Shown: piece by piece, positions 26,672 to 35,506 of the stretch
Layout of the letters: each line of letters opens with the position of its first letter
Position numbering within the stretch: the stretch's first letter is position 1
NCBI RefSeq assembly: GCF_013393325.1
Contig: NZ_QJRC01000101.1
Span: forward strand, 1 to 64,000
Direction of reading: 5' to 3'
From: Pseudomonas hunanensis
Lineage (GTDB): Bacteria > Pseudomonadota > Gammaproteobacteria > Pseudomonadales > Pseudomonadaceae
DNA: 64,000 nt
Translations under genes and position numbers: made by a program
Notes under the pieces: model-generated
Database searches by the model: none
What the model saw: the letters and a program-made list of their open reading frames with translations, nothing else
What the model was told of the DNA's origin: nothing

Positions 26672-27472
26672 ATGCGCCACTGCCTTGCCCTGTTAGCGTT
26701 GCTCCTGAGCCTGCCACTGTCGGCGGCGCAACTGCACCTTGAACTGGGCGTCACTACGCGCCAGTGGAGCAGCGCCGAACTGCTTGACCACCCGCAAGCC
26801 CGGGATATCAGTATCGAGCAGGACGTTTCCTACAAACGCCCCATGCGCTACCGGGCAGTGCCGCTGGCCACACTGTTGGAGGGCGTGAACGCCAGCGATC
26901 ACCTGCAGGCCGTGGCGCTGGATGGGTTTGCCGCCGAGATGCCCGCCGCACCACTGCTGCAGCAAGGGCCGGCACAGGCCTGGCTGGCCGTGGAAGACCC
27001 CGGCAAGCCGTGGCCGCCACTGGGCCAGGGCAAGCCAAGCGCGGGGCCGTTCTACCTGGTGTGGACTGCACCAGAGGCCAGCGGCATCCGGCCGGAACAG
27101 TGGCCGTTTCAGGTGTTCACTCTGCGCAAACTGGCCCCGGTGGAACAGCGTTTTCCCGCATTGCTGCCCGACCCGAAGCTGCCAGCCGACAACCCTGTGC
27201 GTCAGGGCTTTGCGTTGTTTCAGCAGAACTGCCTGGCATGCCACCGGCTGAACGGCGCGGGGGACGCGCAGGTGGGGCCGGATTTGAATGTGCCGCACAA
27301 CCCGACCGAGTATTTTCAACCCGCCTATCTACGCAAGTTGATACGTGACCCGCAGAGCCTGCGACGGTGGCCGCAGGCGAAAATGCCTGGGTTTGCCGAA
27401 AGTGTTTTGAGCGAGCAGGAGTTGGATGCGCTGTTGGCCTATTTGGGGCATATGGCTGGGCGCAGGCCCTGA
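26672..27472 (+). CDS. Periplasmic monohaem cytochrome c with an extra N-terminal domain
   Basis: A 266-aa secreted protein. A signal peptide (about 1-19, ending LSAAQ) is followed by a domain of about 150 residues with RPMRYRAVPLATLLEG, which resembles the small molybdopterin-oxidoreductase-like domains but without a cofactor cysteine. A class I cytochrome c domain follows, with C187-x-x-C190-H191 and probable distal ligand M238 (AKMPGF). It may carry electrons to or from an unknown periplasmic partner. Confidence 0.85.
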   Translation: MRHCLALLALLLSLPLSAAQLHLELGVTTRQWSSAELLDHPQARDISIEQDVSYKRPMRYRAVPLATLLEGVNASDHLQAVALDGFAAEMPAAPLLQQGPAQAWLAVEDPGKPWPPLGQGKPSAGPFYLVWTAPEASGIRPEQWPFQVFTLRKLAPVEQRFPALLPDPKLPADNPVRQGFALFQQNCLACHRLNGAGDAQVGPDLNVPHNPTEYFQPAYLRKLIRDPQSLRRWPQAKMPGFAESVLSEQELDALLAYLGHMAGRRP

Positions 27473-27484
27473 AGGCGGTGCGTG

Positions 27485-27512
27485 CTTCTTCGCAGGCAAG
27501 CCCGCGAAGAAG
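27485..27512. repeat. Palindrome between the cytochrome and rraB genes
   Basis: CTTCTTCGCAGG / CCCGCGAAGAAG with a short loop; one mismatch in the stem. A member of the recurring CTCTTCGCGGG palindrome family, lying between convergent genes. Confidence 0.7.
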
Positions 27513-27526
27513 GCAACACAATACGT

Positions 27527-27859
27527 TCAGGCAATGGGCCGCTCTTGCTTGACGCCCCAACCTTCCACCTCTCCCCCATAAGGTGTCACCAGCTGCTCGA
27601 ATGCCTCTTCGAAGTCACCGATCCCACCATGGGTGGCGTACATGACCTTGCTCAGTTCCAGGTGCCAGGCACCGTCACCCAGTTCCTTCACCTGGGCATT
27701 GAGCGATTCCCCGCGAAACTGCCCAGCCGCACGGCGGGCCCCTGTTTCATCCGGGAAAACGGCGTAGAACTCGATGGGGTGGACCTGGGTGAAGTCGAAA
27801 CCGCCTGCTTTCATCTGGCGCAGGACGTTGCTGCTGATATCGTCGTTCTGGCTGCTCAT
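27527..27859 (-). CDS. rraB: Ribonuclease E inhibitor RraB
   Basis: RraB binds RNase E and limits mRNA decay. The 110-aa acidic protein matches the RraB family in its first half (NDDISSNVLRQMKAGGFDFTQVHPIEFY) and in the later tract around GIGDFEEAFEQLVTPYGGEVEGWG. The start at 27859 (MSSQNDD) follows AGGAGGAC on the - strand; longer in-frame starts upstream are rejected. Confidence 0.85.
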   Translation of the reverse strand: MSSQNDDISSNVLRQMKAGGFDFTQVHPIEFYAVFPDETGARRAAGQFRGESLNAQVKELGDGAWHLELSKVMYATHGGIGDFEEAFEQLVTPYGGEVEGWGVKQERPIA

Positions 27860-28035
27860 GAATCGTCCTCCTGAATAAAGCAATGGATAGACTTTCCGTG
27901 CACTACGCACCTGCCGGCAGCGGCCGGGCAGTTCGAGCTGATGCAAGACGCGAATTGATGCAGTGCCCACCCACAGATCAGGCAAGCACCTTCCACCAGC
28001 GTAGTGCCTGCAAGAGCACCACGCAAACGTGTGGC

Positions 28036-28272
28036 TCAGAGCGCTTCGTGGATGCTGGTGATGGTCACGCCGCTATGCTCCTTGAGCCAGCGGGCGGTCG
28101 GGGAAATGGTGCGGTCCTGGAAGTCGTTGAGGTCCAGCTCGTCCATCACCGGAAACAGGTGCGAACGAATGGCCCGCGCGGCGTCCTCTTCGCTGGGACA
28201 GTGCTCGGCCCGCAGCGTCATGGTGGACGGTTCGCCTTTCTGATCGGCAAAGATGACTTCCCACTCTTTCAT
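28036..28272 (-). CDS. Hypothetical small acidic protein
   Basis: A 78-aa protein without a family that I recognise. It is mixed alpha/beta, soluble, with no cysteine pair or membrane segment, and the first strand reads MKEWEVIFADQKGEP. It lies upstream of rraB on the same strand with a gap of about 175 bases. Confidence 0.65.
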   Translation of the reverse strand: MKEWEVIFADQKGEPSTMTLRAEHCPSEEDAARAIRSHLFPVMDELDLNDFQDRTISPTARWLKEHSGVTITSIHEAL

Positions 28273-28396
28273 TGAACGAGCCCTCTCAATTCAAGAACAC
28301 CAGTTGGGTGATGCCTGAATAAGTGACCTTGGGGCTGAAGGAATGTTCAGTCCGCTTTAGCCGCGAATGGGCCGCATAGCGGCCCGGTTTACGGCC

Positions 28397-30454
28397 TTAC
28401 TTAGGTGTGCCGTGCACGACACCGGCGGTGTTATCCAGCAGGCTCTTGGTCGCGGTCTGGATATACGCTTCCAGCTTCTTGAGCATTTCCGGCTGGTCTG
28501 GGCTTTCGATCAACTCGGCCTTGAACTCGCTGCCCAGCTGGTAGCGGTACATGCGCGGGGACATGTCCTTGGACTCGATCAGGATGCGGTCGCCCTGCAC
28601 CAGGCCGACGATCTGTTCGCTGCCCGACGGTTTGATCATGCCAACGCCCTGGTCGCCCTCAGGCAGGTTGAGCAGGTCACGGCCCCAGCACTGATGACGG
28701 GTCTGGCCGCCCAGGCGGCCCATGATGGTCGGCACAATGTCGACCTGGGTACCCACCGTGTGGTTGACCGCACCAAACTTCTCCTGAATGCCCGGGGCAA
28801 TCAGCAGCAGCGGCACGTTGAACCGGCCAAGGTCCAGCTCGGTGACCTGCTGGTGGTTGCCAAAGCCATGGTCGCCGACGATGACGAACAGGGTGTCCTT
28901 GAAGTAAGGCTCTTTACGCGCCTTCTCGAAGAACTGGCCCAGCGCCCAGTCCGAATAGCGCATGGCGGTCAAGTGCTCGTCCAGGCGGCCCTGGCCAGTC
29001 ACCTTCTCTACCGGCAGGTCTTTGGGCAGCGCATAGGGCGTGTGGTTGGACAGCGTCTGCAGCAGCGCGTAGATCGGCTTCTTGCCGTCGTGCTTGGCCA
29101 GCTCCTCGTTGCCGCGGTCGAACATGTCCTGGTCAGACACACCCCAGGTCGGGTCGGAGAACACCGGGTTCACGAAGTCGTTACGGCCGATGAAGGTGGT
29201 CATGCCCTGGTTACCGAAGAAACCGGACTGGTTGTCCCAGGCAAAGTCGCCGTTGTAGACGTACACGTCGTCGTAATCACGGGCGCTGAGCAAGGCCGGC
29301 AGGCCAGACAGCTTGTGGCCGCCTTCCGGGGTCTGCATCAGGTATTCGAAACCTGGCAGGTTGGGGAAGCAGGCCATGGTGGCGAACATGCCCTGGTGGG
29401 TATGGGTGCCATTGGAGAAGAAGCGGTCGAACAGCAGGCCCTCTTTGGCCAGCTTGTCGAAGTACGGGGTAATGTTGTTGGGGCTGCCCAGCGCGCCTAC
29501 CGAGTGGCCGGCGAAGCTTTCCATCAGGATCACCACCACATTCTTGATCGGCAGGGTGCGCTCAGCCGGCGGCACGAAGTCGCGGCGGATGGCTGCCTCG
29601 TCGGCATCGACCAAGGTGTCGTTGGCGGTCAGCAGTTGCTCGCGCACGCTTTGCGTGGCCACGTTCTGCTCCAGCACCGGCTTCCAGATATTGGCGCGGT
29701 CCTCGCCGAAGCGGCTCTTGGCAGCGTCGATCAGGGTCAGGGTGCCGTTCAGGCCCAGCTGGTTGACGAAGTTGGAGTCGGTGGTGAAGGCATCCCCCCA
29801 GCGCATCGGTGGGCCCTGGCGCAGGGTGCCACGGGCAGCGACCACGGCCACCAGCAAAATCACCATGAACACCGCCACGCGCTTGTACCACGGCGCCACG
29901 CGCTGCAGGCCATCGCCACGGGTCGCGCGGTCGATACCTTTGAACAGCAGGCTCAGCAGCCAAGTGCCGAAGGCCCAGGCCAGCAGGTAGCGCACCACCG
30001 GGAAACCGTACCAGAGCATGCTCATGACGGTTTTCGGGTCTTCCTTGATGTACTGGAACACCAGGCCGTTCAGGCGCTGGTGGAACTCGCGGTAGAAGTC
30101 CATTTCCATCAGGCCGAGGAACATCACCACGCTCGAGGCGAGGGTCAGCCAGAAACGGAACACGCCGCGCCGCGCCATGGCCCAAGGGCTGAGGATGGCC
30201 AGCAGCAGCGGAATGCTGATGTACACCACCACCCGCAGGTCGAAGCGCAAGCCGTTGACGAAGCCTTCGGCGACGGTCGAATAAGGGGTCTCGCCGATCA
30301 TGTCGCTGTTGTAGACCAGCAGCGCCAGGCGCACGAGGCTGAGCATCAGCATGATCACCAGGCCGCTGAGCAGCGTGTAGGCCAGGTGGGATTTCAGGGT
30401 CGGCGAAAGCGACGTTCGCGCGCCCTGTTGCTTCAAGGCGTCCGTGTTAGCCAT
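28397..30454 (-). CDS. LTA synthase-family membrane phosphotransferase (sulfatase fold)
   Basis: A 685-aa inner-membrane protein with five membrane segments in residues 25-210, then a large periplasmic alkaline-phosphatase-fold domain. The metal ligand is E312 (VILMESFAG), the nucleophile region is T350-T352 (SNGTHTHQG) and a later metal site is IVGDHGFGNH. Such proteins in Gram-negative bacteria can move phosphoglycerol or phosphoethanolamine to periplasmic glucans or lipid A; which one applies is unknown. The start at 30454 follows AGGACC. Confidence 0.87.
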   Translation of the reverse strand: MANTDALKQQGARTSLSPTLKSHLAYTLLSGLVIMLMLSLVRLALLVYNSDMIGETPYSTVAEGFVNGLRFDLRVVVYISIPLLLAILSPWAMARRGVFRFWLTLASSVVMFLGLMEMDFYREFHQRLNGLVFQYIKEDPKTVMSMLWYGFPVVRYLLAWAFGTWLLSLLFKGIDRATRGDGLQRVAPWYKRVAVFMVILLVAVVAARGTLRQGPPMRWGDAFTTDSNFVNQLGLNGTLTLIDAAKSRFGEDRANIWKPVLEQNVATQSVREQLLTANDTLVDADEAAIRRDFVPPAERTLPIKNVVVILMESFAGHSVGALGSPNNITPYFDKLAKEGLLFDRFFSNGTHTHQGMFATMACFPNLPGFEYLMQTPEGGHKLSGLPALLSARDYDDVYVYNGDFAWDNQSGFFGNQGMTTFIGRNDFVNPVFSDPTWGVSDQDMFDRGNEELAKHDGKKPIYALLQTLSNHTPYALPKDLPVEKVTGQGRLDEHLTAMRYSDWALGQFFEKARKEPYFKDTLFVIVGDHGFGNHQQVTELDLGRFNVPLLLIAPGIQEKFGAVNHTVGTQVDIVPTIMGRLGGQTRHQCWGRDLLNLPEGDQGVGMIKPSGSEQIVGLVQGDRILIESKDMSPRMYRYQLGSEFKAELIESPDQPEMLKKLEAYIQTATKSLLDNTAGVVHGTPK

Positions 30455-30619
30455 GAATGGGAAGGTCCTAGGATTGCGGTTTGCGAAGAGGCGGTGGCGC
30501 TAGACCAACGCAGCATTGTGCGGGTGCGGATTCTGTTTAAACCAATGTGAAAATTTTGTCACGGCCCCATTACCGCTTATGTCTGTTTCACCGCACCCGC
30601 AGCGAGCAACTCACATGGC

Positions 30620-30811
30620 TCAGATCCGCACATTCCCCCGCGGCCCGGCAATCGCCCAGATCACCAGCCCTACCACCGGCAGCAGGGCAATGAGCAGTAT
30701 CCACAACACCTTGATGCCCACCTCGCTGCCACTCTTGATCACATTGAGGATGGCCCAGATGTCCAGCGCCAGAATGATCAGCCCGACCAGGCTGTTGAAT
30801 GTAGACCCCAT
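30620..30811 (-). CDS. PLDc_N-domain small membrane protein
   Basis: A 63-aa protein with two membrane segments (about 8-25 and 34-55) and the family tail WAIAGPRGNVRI. The domain (PLDc_N) is normally the N-terminus of cardiolipin synthases; here it stands alone, as is common in pseudomonads. Function unknown. Confidence 0.85.
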   Translation of the reverse strand: MGSTFNSLVGLIILALDIWAILNVIKSGSEVGIKVLWILLIALLPVVGLVIWAIAGPRGNVRI

Positions 30812-30937
30812 GCCTAAACTCCTGTCCAGAGGCTTTGCTGCACAGCATAGTCAGCTATCGCGCCAATAGAAGGGAATCCTTGGCGATTGGCGCAGGTCCC
30901 TGAGTAGACTGCCAGTATTCATTGATTCGAGGTTCGC

Positions 30938-31876
30938 ATGCCCCCCGCCCATAGCCAAAGCGCCGCTCCCTCCTCACTGCTGCACGCCTGGCGCCAGCAG
31001 GTTACCAGTACCCCTTGGCTCAGCGCCGGCCTGGGGCTGAGCCTGCTGGCCGTGTGCGTGCTGCTGGCCGCCAGCTTCTGGAACGCAGTGAACGGCGACC
31101 ATGCCGACAACCTGCACCTGGCCGTACTGGGCGGGCTGTCCGGTTTTGGCGCCACCGCGCTGGGCGCGGTGCTGGCGGTGGTGCTGCGCGATGTCAGCGC
31201 GCGTACCCAGGACGTGATGCTGGGCTTTGCCGCCGGCATGATGCTGGCCGCCAGCTCGTTTTCGTTGATTCTGCCGGGCCTGGACGCTGCCCGCGAGATC
31301 ACCGGCAACGGCCCGGCTGCGGCGTTTACCGTCGTGTTGGGCATGGGCCTGGGGGTGCTGCTGATGCTGGGCCTGGACCGTTTCACCCCACATGAACACG
31401 AAAGCACCGGCCCGTGCGGCCCCGAAGCCGAGCGCATCAGCCGAGTCTGGTTGTTCGTGCTGGCGATTACCCTGCATAACCTGCCTGAAGGCATGGCGAT
31501 TGGCGTGAGCTTTGCCAACGGCGATATGAACATCGGCCTGCCGCTGACCAGCGCCATTGCCATCCAGGACATCCCCGAGGGGCTGGCCGTGGCGTTGGCC
31601 TTGCGTGCCACGGGCCTGTCGAACCTGAAGGCCGCGCTGGTGGCGATAGGGTCGGGGCTGATGGAGCCGCTGGGGGCGGTGATCGGGCTGGGGATCTCGA
31701 CCGGCTTTGCCCTCGCCTACCCCATCAGCATGGGGCTGGCGGCGGGGGCCATGATCTTTGTGGTAAGCCACGAGGTGATTCCCGAAACCCACCGCAACGG
31801 GCACCAGACAGCAGCGACCCTGGGGTTGATGGGTGGGTTTGCGGTGATGATGTTCCTGGATACCGCATTAGGCTGA
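30938..31876 (+). CDS. ZIP-family metal transporter
   Basis: A 312-aa inner-membrane transporter of the ZupT/GufA type for Zn2+ and related divalent metals. The paired metal-site motifs are HNLPEGMAIGV (TM4) and QDIPEGLAVALAL (TM5), with a histidine/glutamate-rich loop (HEHESTG) before them. It stands alone; no Zur box was recognised upstream. Confidence 0.92.
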   Translation: MPPAHSQSAAPSSLLHAWRQQVTSTPWLSAGLGLSLLAVCVLLAASFWNAVNGDHADNLHLAVLGGLSGFGATALGAVLAVVLRDVSARTQDVMLGFAAGMMLAASSFSLILPGLDAAREITGNGPAAAFTVVLGMGLGVLLMLGLDRFTPHEHESTGPCGPEAERISRVWLFVLAITLHNLPEGMAIGVSFANGDMNIGLPLTSAIAIQDIPEGLAVALALRATGLSNLKAALVAIGSGLMEPLGAVIGLGISTGFALAYPISMGLAAGAMIFVVSHEVIPETHRNGHQTAATLGLMGGFAVMMFLDTALG

Positions 31877-31890
31877 GGCTAAACACCGGC

Positions 31891-32009
31891 CTGTAGGAGC
31901 GGCCTTGCGTCGCGATGGGGCGCGAAGCGGCCCCAGCATTTTCAGCTTCGCCGCATAAAATGCCGGGGCCGCTTCGCGGCCCTTTCGCGACACAAGGCCG
32001 CTCCTACAA
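31891..32009. repeat. Inverted pair of REP elements
   Basis: CTGTAGGAGCGGCCTTGCG at the left and its reverse complement at the right end (CACAAGGCCGCTCCTACA), with inner GAAGCGGCCCC / GGGGCCGCTTC arms. Between convergent genes. Confidence 0.9.
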
Positions 32010-32025
32010 GGAACCGCGCCAGGCT

Positions 32026-32556
32026 TTAGATGTGTACGGCGACTTTCAGGGCTTCCAAGGCCGGCTCGACCTTGATGCCCAGCTCTGCTCCCAGCTCCAG
32101 CACCCGCGCCAGGTCGTTCTGCCCCACCATCACCATCTGCAGTTCGTCGTCCAGCAGTTGGCTGAAGTTCAGCAGCACATAACCACCGGCCTCCTTGTTC
32201 AGCGCGCCCATCTGCACCTGGATGCGATTGAGCGCGGTCAGTGGCTCGGTACGGGCCAGCTGCTTGGGCTTGAGGGTAAACGGCACGCTGTTGTCGAACG
32301 AATCGCTGATCTGCTGGAACAGGTCCTGATAGCTGTCGGCCTGGAACACCACGGTGTCCGGCAGGCTGCCCAGCACCACCCATTCGCCCAGCGGGATCGG
32401 GAAGCTGTCGTCGTAATTGATATCAGGGTTGGCGGCCAGGAAGGCGACAGGGTCGGCGTAGGCCTCGGCGGCCTCGGCGGCGATGCGCTCGATGTCTGCC
32501 TCGCGCATGCAGCCGGCGCCAATGAGGCTGATGAATTCGAGCAACTGAGTTTTCAT
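32026..32556 (-). CDS. Hypothetical protein, 176 aa
   Basis: I do not recognise this soluble acidic protein. Its first 35 residues are helical and alanine-rich (EADIERIAAEAAEAYADP), then a mostly beta region follows (WVVLGSLPDTVVFQADSY). No signal peptide, metal motif or cofactor motif is visible. It shares its strand with the ankyrin gene upstream. Confidence 0.75.
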   Translation of the reverse strand: MKTQLLEFISLIGAGCMREADIERIAAEAAEAYADPVAFLAANPDINYDDSFPIPLGEWVVLGSLPDTVVFQADSYQDLFQQISDSFDNSVPFTLKPKQLARTEPLTALNRIQVQMGALNKEAGGYVLLNFSQLLDDELQMVMVGQNDLARVLELGAELGIKVEPALEALKVAVHI

Positions 32557-32616
32557 GAAAGGGGGCCTGCGACGGGTGAAAAGTCGCCAAGGATAGCCGC
32601 AAATGCCCCCAGGCGG

Positions 32617-33141
32617 TTAGCCGGCCAGCGCTTGCAGGCGTGCGGCGGCGTCCACCGCGCCCATGGTCTGGGCCGCCATCAGCGCCGTGGCGCCGCGTGC
32701 ATCCTGGCGCGCCGGGTCGGCGCCCTGGGCCAACAAGTAGTCGATGATTTCGCTGCGGTTGAACATGGCTGCCAACATCAGCGCGGTACGCCCATCCTGC
32801 GCGGCGGCATCCACTGGCACACCGTGCTCAAGCAACAGGCGAATCATCGCCAGATCCCCCTTGAACGCTGCACCGGCAATAGGCAGTTGGCCGTTGTCGT
32901 TGGCAATCAATGGGTCGGCACCTTGCGCCAGCAACACGCGCACCGCGTCATGCTGGCCATGGTAACTGGCCAGCATCAGCAGGGTGTCGCCCTTGTGGTT
33001 ACGCAGGTTGGGCGGCAGGCCACTGGCAAGCAGGCGCCCGAGCATGTCGGCGTCGCCCTGACGGGCACGTTCGAACACCTGCTCGGCGAATGCAGCGGCT
33101 TCGTCATCGTTCATGGTGGCGGGTGCGGTTTGGCTGGACAT
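32617..33141 (-). CDS. Ankyrin-repeat protein
   Basis: A 174-aa cytoplasmic protein with four to five ankyrin repeats (about 28-170), recognisable by recurrent GDTLLMLASYHG, GQLPIAGAAFKG, GRTALMLAAMFN and LLAQGADP units. There is no signal peptide, unlike the catalase-associated AnkB proteins. The start at 33141 follows AGGAGG. Protein partners are unknown. Confidence 0.88.
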   Translation of the reverse strand: MSSQTAPATMNDDEAAAFAEQVFERARQGDADMLGRLLASGLPPNLRNHKGDTLLMLASYHGQHDAVRVLLAQGADPLIANDNGQLPIAGAAFKGDLAMIRLLLEHGVPVDAAAQDGRTALMLAAMFNRSEIIDYLLAQGADPARQDARGATALMAAQTMGAVDAAARLQALAG

Positions 33142-33407
33142 CGGGAACCTCCTGGCATATTTGATTGCCCAAGTTTTCGTCAGGCATGCCATTGCGGTCA
33201 AAGGTTCAGATTCTATAGGGCCGATAGGCAAATCCCGACCCGTGCAAAATGCACTGTGCAAAATGCACGACCATGCAGCCTGCACGATGCCGCTTCCGTA
33301 AATAACCCGTAAGAGCCTGTATTTACTGGGCTTTTCGCTAATCAGCGTTCTGGCACGGTCACTGCAACCATCAACTCACGTCTGCCCTACAACAGCCAGG
33401 AGTTGAT

Positions 33408-33680
33408 ATGGACCTCATCCAGCAAAAGTTCGTTTCGGTATTTTCGGCCTATCAGGTGAATACCCAAGCCCGCCCCGATGGCGGTGTGCTGCTTACCCTG
33501 CGCGCGGCGGATGGCAAGGTTACCCGCCGGGTGCTGACCTATGGGCAACTGCACAGTGCCGAACAGCTGTCCTGGGCGATCAGTGCCATCCGTCGCGACT
33601 TGGCCGAGCAGGCCAGTGAGTTGCCGGTGATTACCATGCTGCAGAGCCAACAGCGGTTTGCCTTGCCGACCTACCGTTGA
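33408..33680 (+). CDS. DUF3509-domain protein
   Basis: A 90-aa protein of the Pseudomonas-specific DUF3509 family (MDLIQQKFVSVFSAYQVNTQ, a strand-rich middle, RRVLTYGQLHS, then a helix ending IRRDLAEQ). Function unknown. The start follows AGGAG. Confidence 0.8.
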   Translation: MDLIQQKFVSVFSAYQVNTQARPDGGVLLTLRAADGKVTRRVLTYGQLHSAEQLSWAISAIRRDLAEQASELPVITMLQSQQRFALPTYR

Positions 33681-33699
33681 ATTTGAAACTGCCTGACAT

Positions 33700-33731
33700 G
33701 GCCTCTTCGCGGGCTTGCCCGCAAAGAGGTC
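33700..33731. repeat. Palindrome downstream of the DUF3509 gene
   Basis: GGCCTCTTCGCGGGC / GCCCGCAAAGAGGTC with two mismatches; the recurrent palindrome type, between convergent genes. Confidence 0.75.
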
Positions 33732-33741
33732 GGTAGGGCCA

Positions 33742-34278
33742 CTACAGTTCGTCAATCCCCAAAAACGCCCGTGCAGCCACATCCCCGGTGAACCGCGCCT
33801 GCACGCCCTGCTCGCTGCCGTACAAGCGCAACGCCAGGCAAAACGGCGTGTCGCCCAGCTCAACCCAGCGGCGCGTCCCCGCCGGTATCACAAGCTGGTC
33901 ACCTTTCTCGCACAGCACCGAATACACCCAGCCGCCCAACCGCAGGCCCACCTGCGCACGCCCTCCGACCACGGCAAACACCTCGTCGGCGTCATGCACA
34001 TGCTCATCGCGCACATCGACCTGTACCGGGTCCTCACCGTCACGGTTCAACAGCACGAACGCCTTGCTGCCATGCCCCGTCATCAACTGGTCCAGGTATA
34101 CACGGCAAGCGCCCAGCACCTCATCCTGGGCCGTACCGGGGCGCACCCGCAGGCCATGCTCGGCATGGGCAAAGCGCACTCCGTGCTCGGCCAATGTGGC
34201 AGCGATGTCATCGTGGTGAGTCAGCACCTTGTTCGGCAGTGCCGGGCTGTCGGGGTGGAAAACGCTGAGAATACTCAT
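33742..34278 (-). CDS. Acireductone dioxygenase-like cupin, one metal ligand changed
   Basis: A 178-aa protein of the ARD/MtnD cupin family by length and framework (PNKVLTH at the N-terminus, WVYSVLCEKGD, RLYGSEQGVQARFTG). Of the four metal ligands of methionine-salvage ARDs, H93, H95 and E99 (EHVHDADEV) are present, but the last histidine (normally T-x-H-W) is R137 (GTRRWVELG). Either it uses another ligand or it has a different function. The start overlaps the stop of the upstream MFS gene by one base. Confidence 0.8.
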   Translation of the reverse strand: MSILSVFHPDSPALPNKVLTHHDDIAATLAEHGVRFAHAEHGLRVRPGTAQDEVLGACRVYLDQLMTGHGSKAFVLLNRDGEDPVQVDVRDEHVHDADEVFAVVGGRAQVGLRLGGWVYSVLCEKGDQLVIPAGTRRWVELGDTPFCLALRLYGSEQGVQARFTGDVAARAFLGIDEL

Positions 34279-35432
34279 CAGGGGCGGGTCCTGGTCGATT
34301 GCGAACGAAGGGCAATGATAACGGCTGCGGCCAAGGCTGCGGCACTGGCCATACCAAAGGTGAAGGTGGGGCCCAACAGCTTCCAGCTGTAGCCTGAGTA
34401 CAACGCCCCCAGCGCACCGCCGGTACCCGACAGCGCCGCGTACAGCGCCTGGCCCTGGCCCTGCTGACGGGCGCCGAAGCTGGCCTGCACAAAGGCAATG
34501 CTGGCGGCATGGAAGCAGCCGAAAGTGGCCGCATGCAGCAACTGGGCGAATATCAGCACGGCCGGCTCACCTGCCAGATTGCCCAGCAACAACCAGCGTA
34601 TGGCCGCCAGCAGGAAGCTGGCCAGCAACACCCGCTGCACGCTGAAACGGGCGAACAGGCGGCTCATGACCATGAACATCAGCACCTCGGCCACTACCCC
34701 CAGCGCCCACAACAGGCCAATGGCACCGCGCGTGTAGCCCAGGTGCTCCAGGTGCAGGGTAAGGAACGTGTAATACGGCCCGTGGCTGAGCTGCATCAAC
34801 GCCACGCAGGCGTAGAACGCCAGCACCCCCGGGGCACGCAACTGCTGCAGGAAGCCACCCGCGCCGCTGCGCTCGCCCTGCTCCAGCGGCTGGGCATTGG
34901 GTACCCACAGGCTGGCGGCGACGATGCCAGCCATGATCGTGACCAGCGCCACCGGGTAGATATCCAGGCTCAGCCATTCGAACAAGCGGCCCAGGCCAAC
35001 TACCGTGAGAATGAAGCCAATCGAGCCCCACAGGCGCACCTGGCTGTAGCGCGACGTTTGCCCGTGCAGGTGGGCCAGGGTGATGACTTCGAACTGCGGC
35101 AGCACCGCATGCCAGAAGAACGCGTGCAGGGCCATCACCAGTGCCAGCCAGGCGTAGCTTTTGCCGAAGAAGATCAGGGCGAAGGTGGCCAGTGTCGACA
35201 ACGCGCCCAACCGCACGATCAACAACCGCTGGCCGGTACGGTCGCCCAGCCAGCCCCACAGGTTGGGGGCGATGCAGCGCATCAGCATGGGGATGGCCAC
35301 CAGCTCGCCGATGCGTGCCGGGGAAAAACCCAGGTGGTCGAAGTACAGCGCCAGGAAGGGGGCGGTGGAGCCTAGCAGGGCGAAGTAGAACAGGTAGAAG
35401 CTGGACAAGCGCCAGTAGGGGATGGGCTGCAT
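34278..35432 (-). CDS. MFS transporter, HcaT-like
   Basis: A 384-aa permease of the MFS_1-like group with E. coli HcaT (3-phenylpropionate). It starts IPYWRLSSFYLFYFALLG and has 12 membrane segments plus the signature NLWGWLGDRTGQR in the second loop. Its stop overlaps the start of the acireductone-dioxygenase-like gene by one base (TGATG), so the pair is translationally coupled. This suggests that the permease moves a substrate or product of that protein. Confidence 0.87.
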   Translation of the reverse strand: MQPIPYWRLSSFYLFYFALLGSTAPFLALYFDHLGFSPARIGELVAIPMLMRCIAPNLWGWLGDRTGQRLLIVRLGALSTLATFALIFFGKSYAWLALVMALHAFFWHAVLPQFEVITLAHLHGQTSRYSQVRLWGSIGFILTVVGLGRLFEWLSLDIYPVALVTIMAGIVAASLWVPNAQPLEQGERSGAGGFLQQLRAPGVLAFYACVALMQLSHGPYYTFLTLHLEHLGYTRGAIGLLWALGVVAEVLMFMVMSRLFARFSVQRVLLASFLLAAIRWLLLGNLAGEPAVLIFAQLLHAATFGCFHAASIAFVQASFGARQQGQGQALYAALSGTGGALGALYSGYSWKLLGPTFTFGMASAAALAAAVIIALRSQSTRTRP

Positions 35433-35458
35433 GAGATAGCCTTGTGGCGACCTGCATC

Positions 35459-35494
35459 GGCCTCTTCGCGGCGGTTAGACGCCGCGAGGAGGCC
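35459..35494. repeat. Palindrome between the MFS gene and aroC
   Basis: GGCCTCTTCGCGGCG / CGCCGCGAGGAGGCC, one mismatch in the stem. The recurrent palindrome type. Both flanking genes run leftward, so it may end aroC transcription. Confidence 0.7.
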
Positions 35495-35506
35495 GGCACG
35501 GGTGGA

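Noticed and set aside
28367..30550. 727-aa open frame on the + strand opposite the LTA-synthase-like gene
   Set aside because: Antisense shadow rich in His, Gln, Val and Arg; the - strand has a clear sulfatase-fold protein with membrane segments.
31915..33312. 465-aa open frame spanning two - strand genes and a REP pair
   Set aside because: It reads through repeats and opposite-strand genes and has no recognisable domain.
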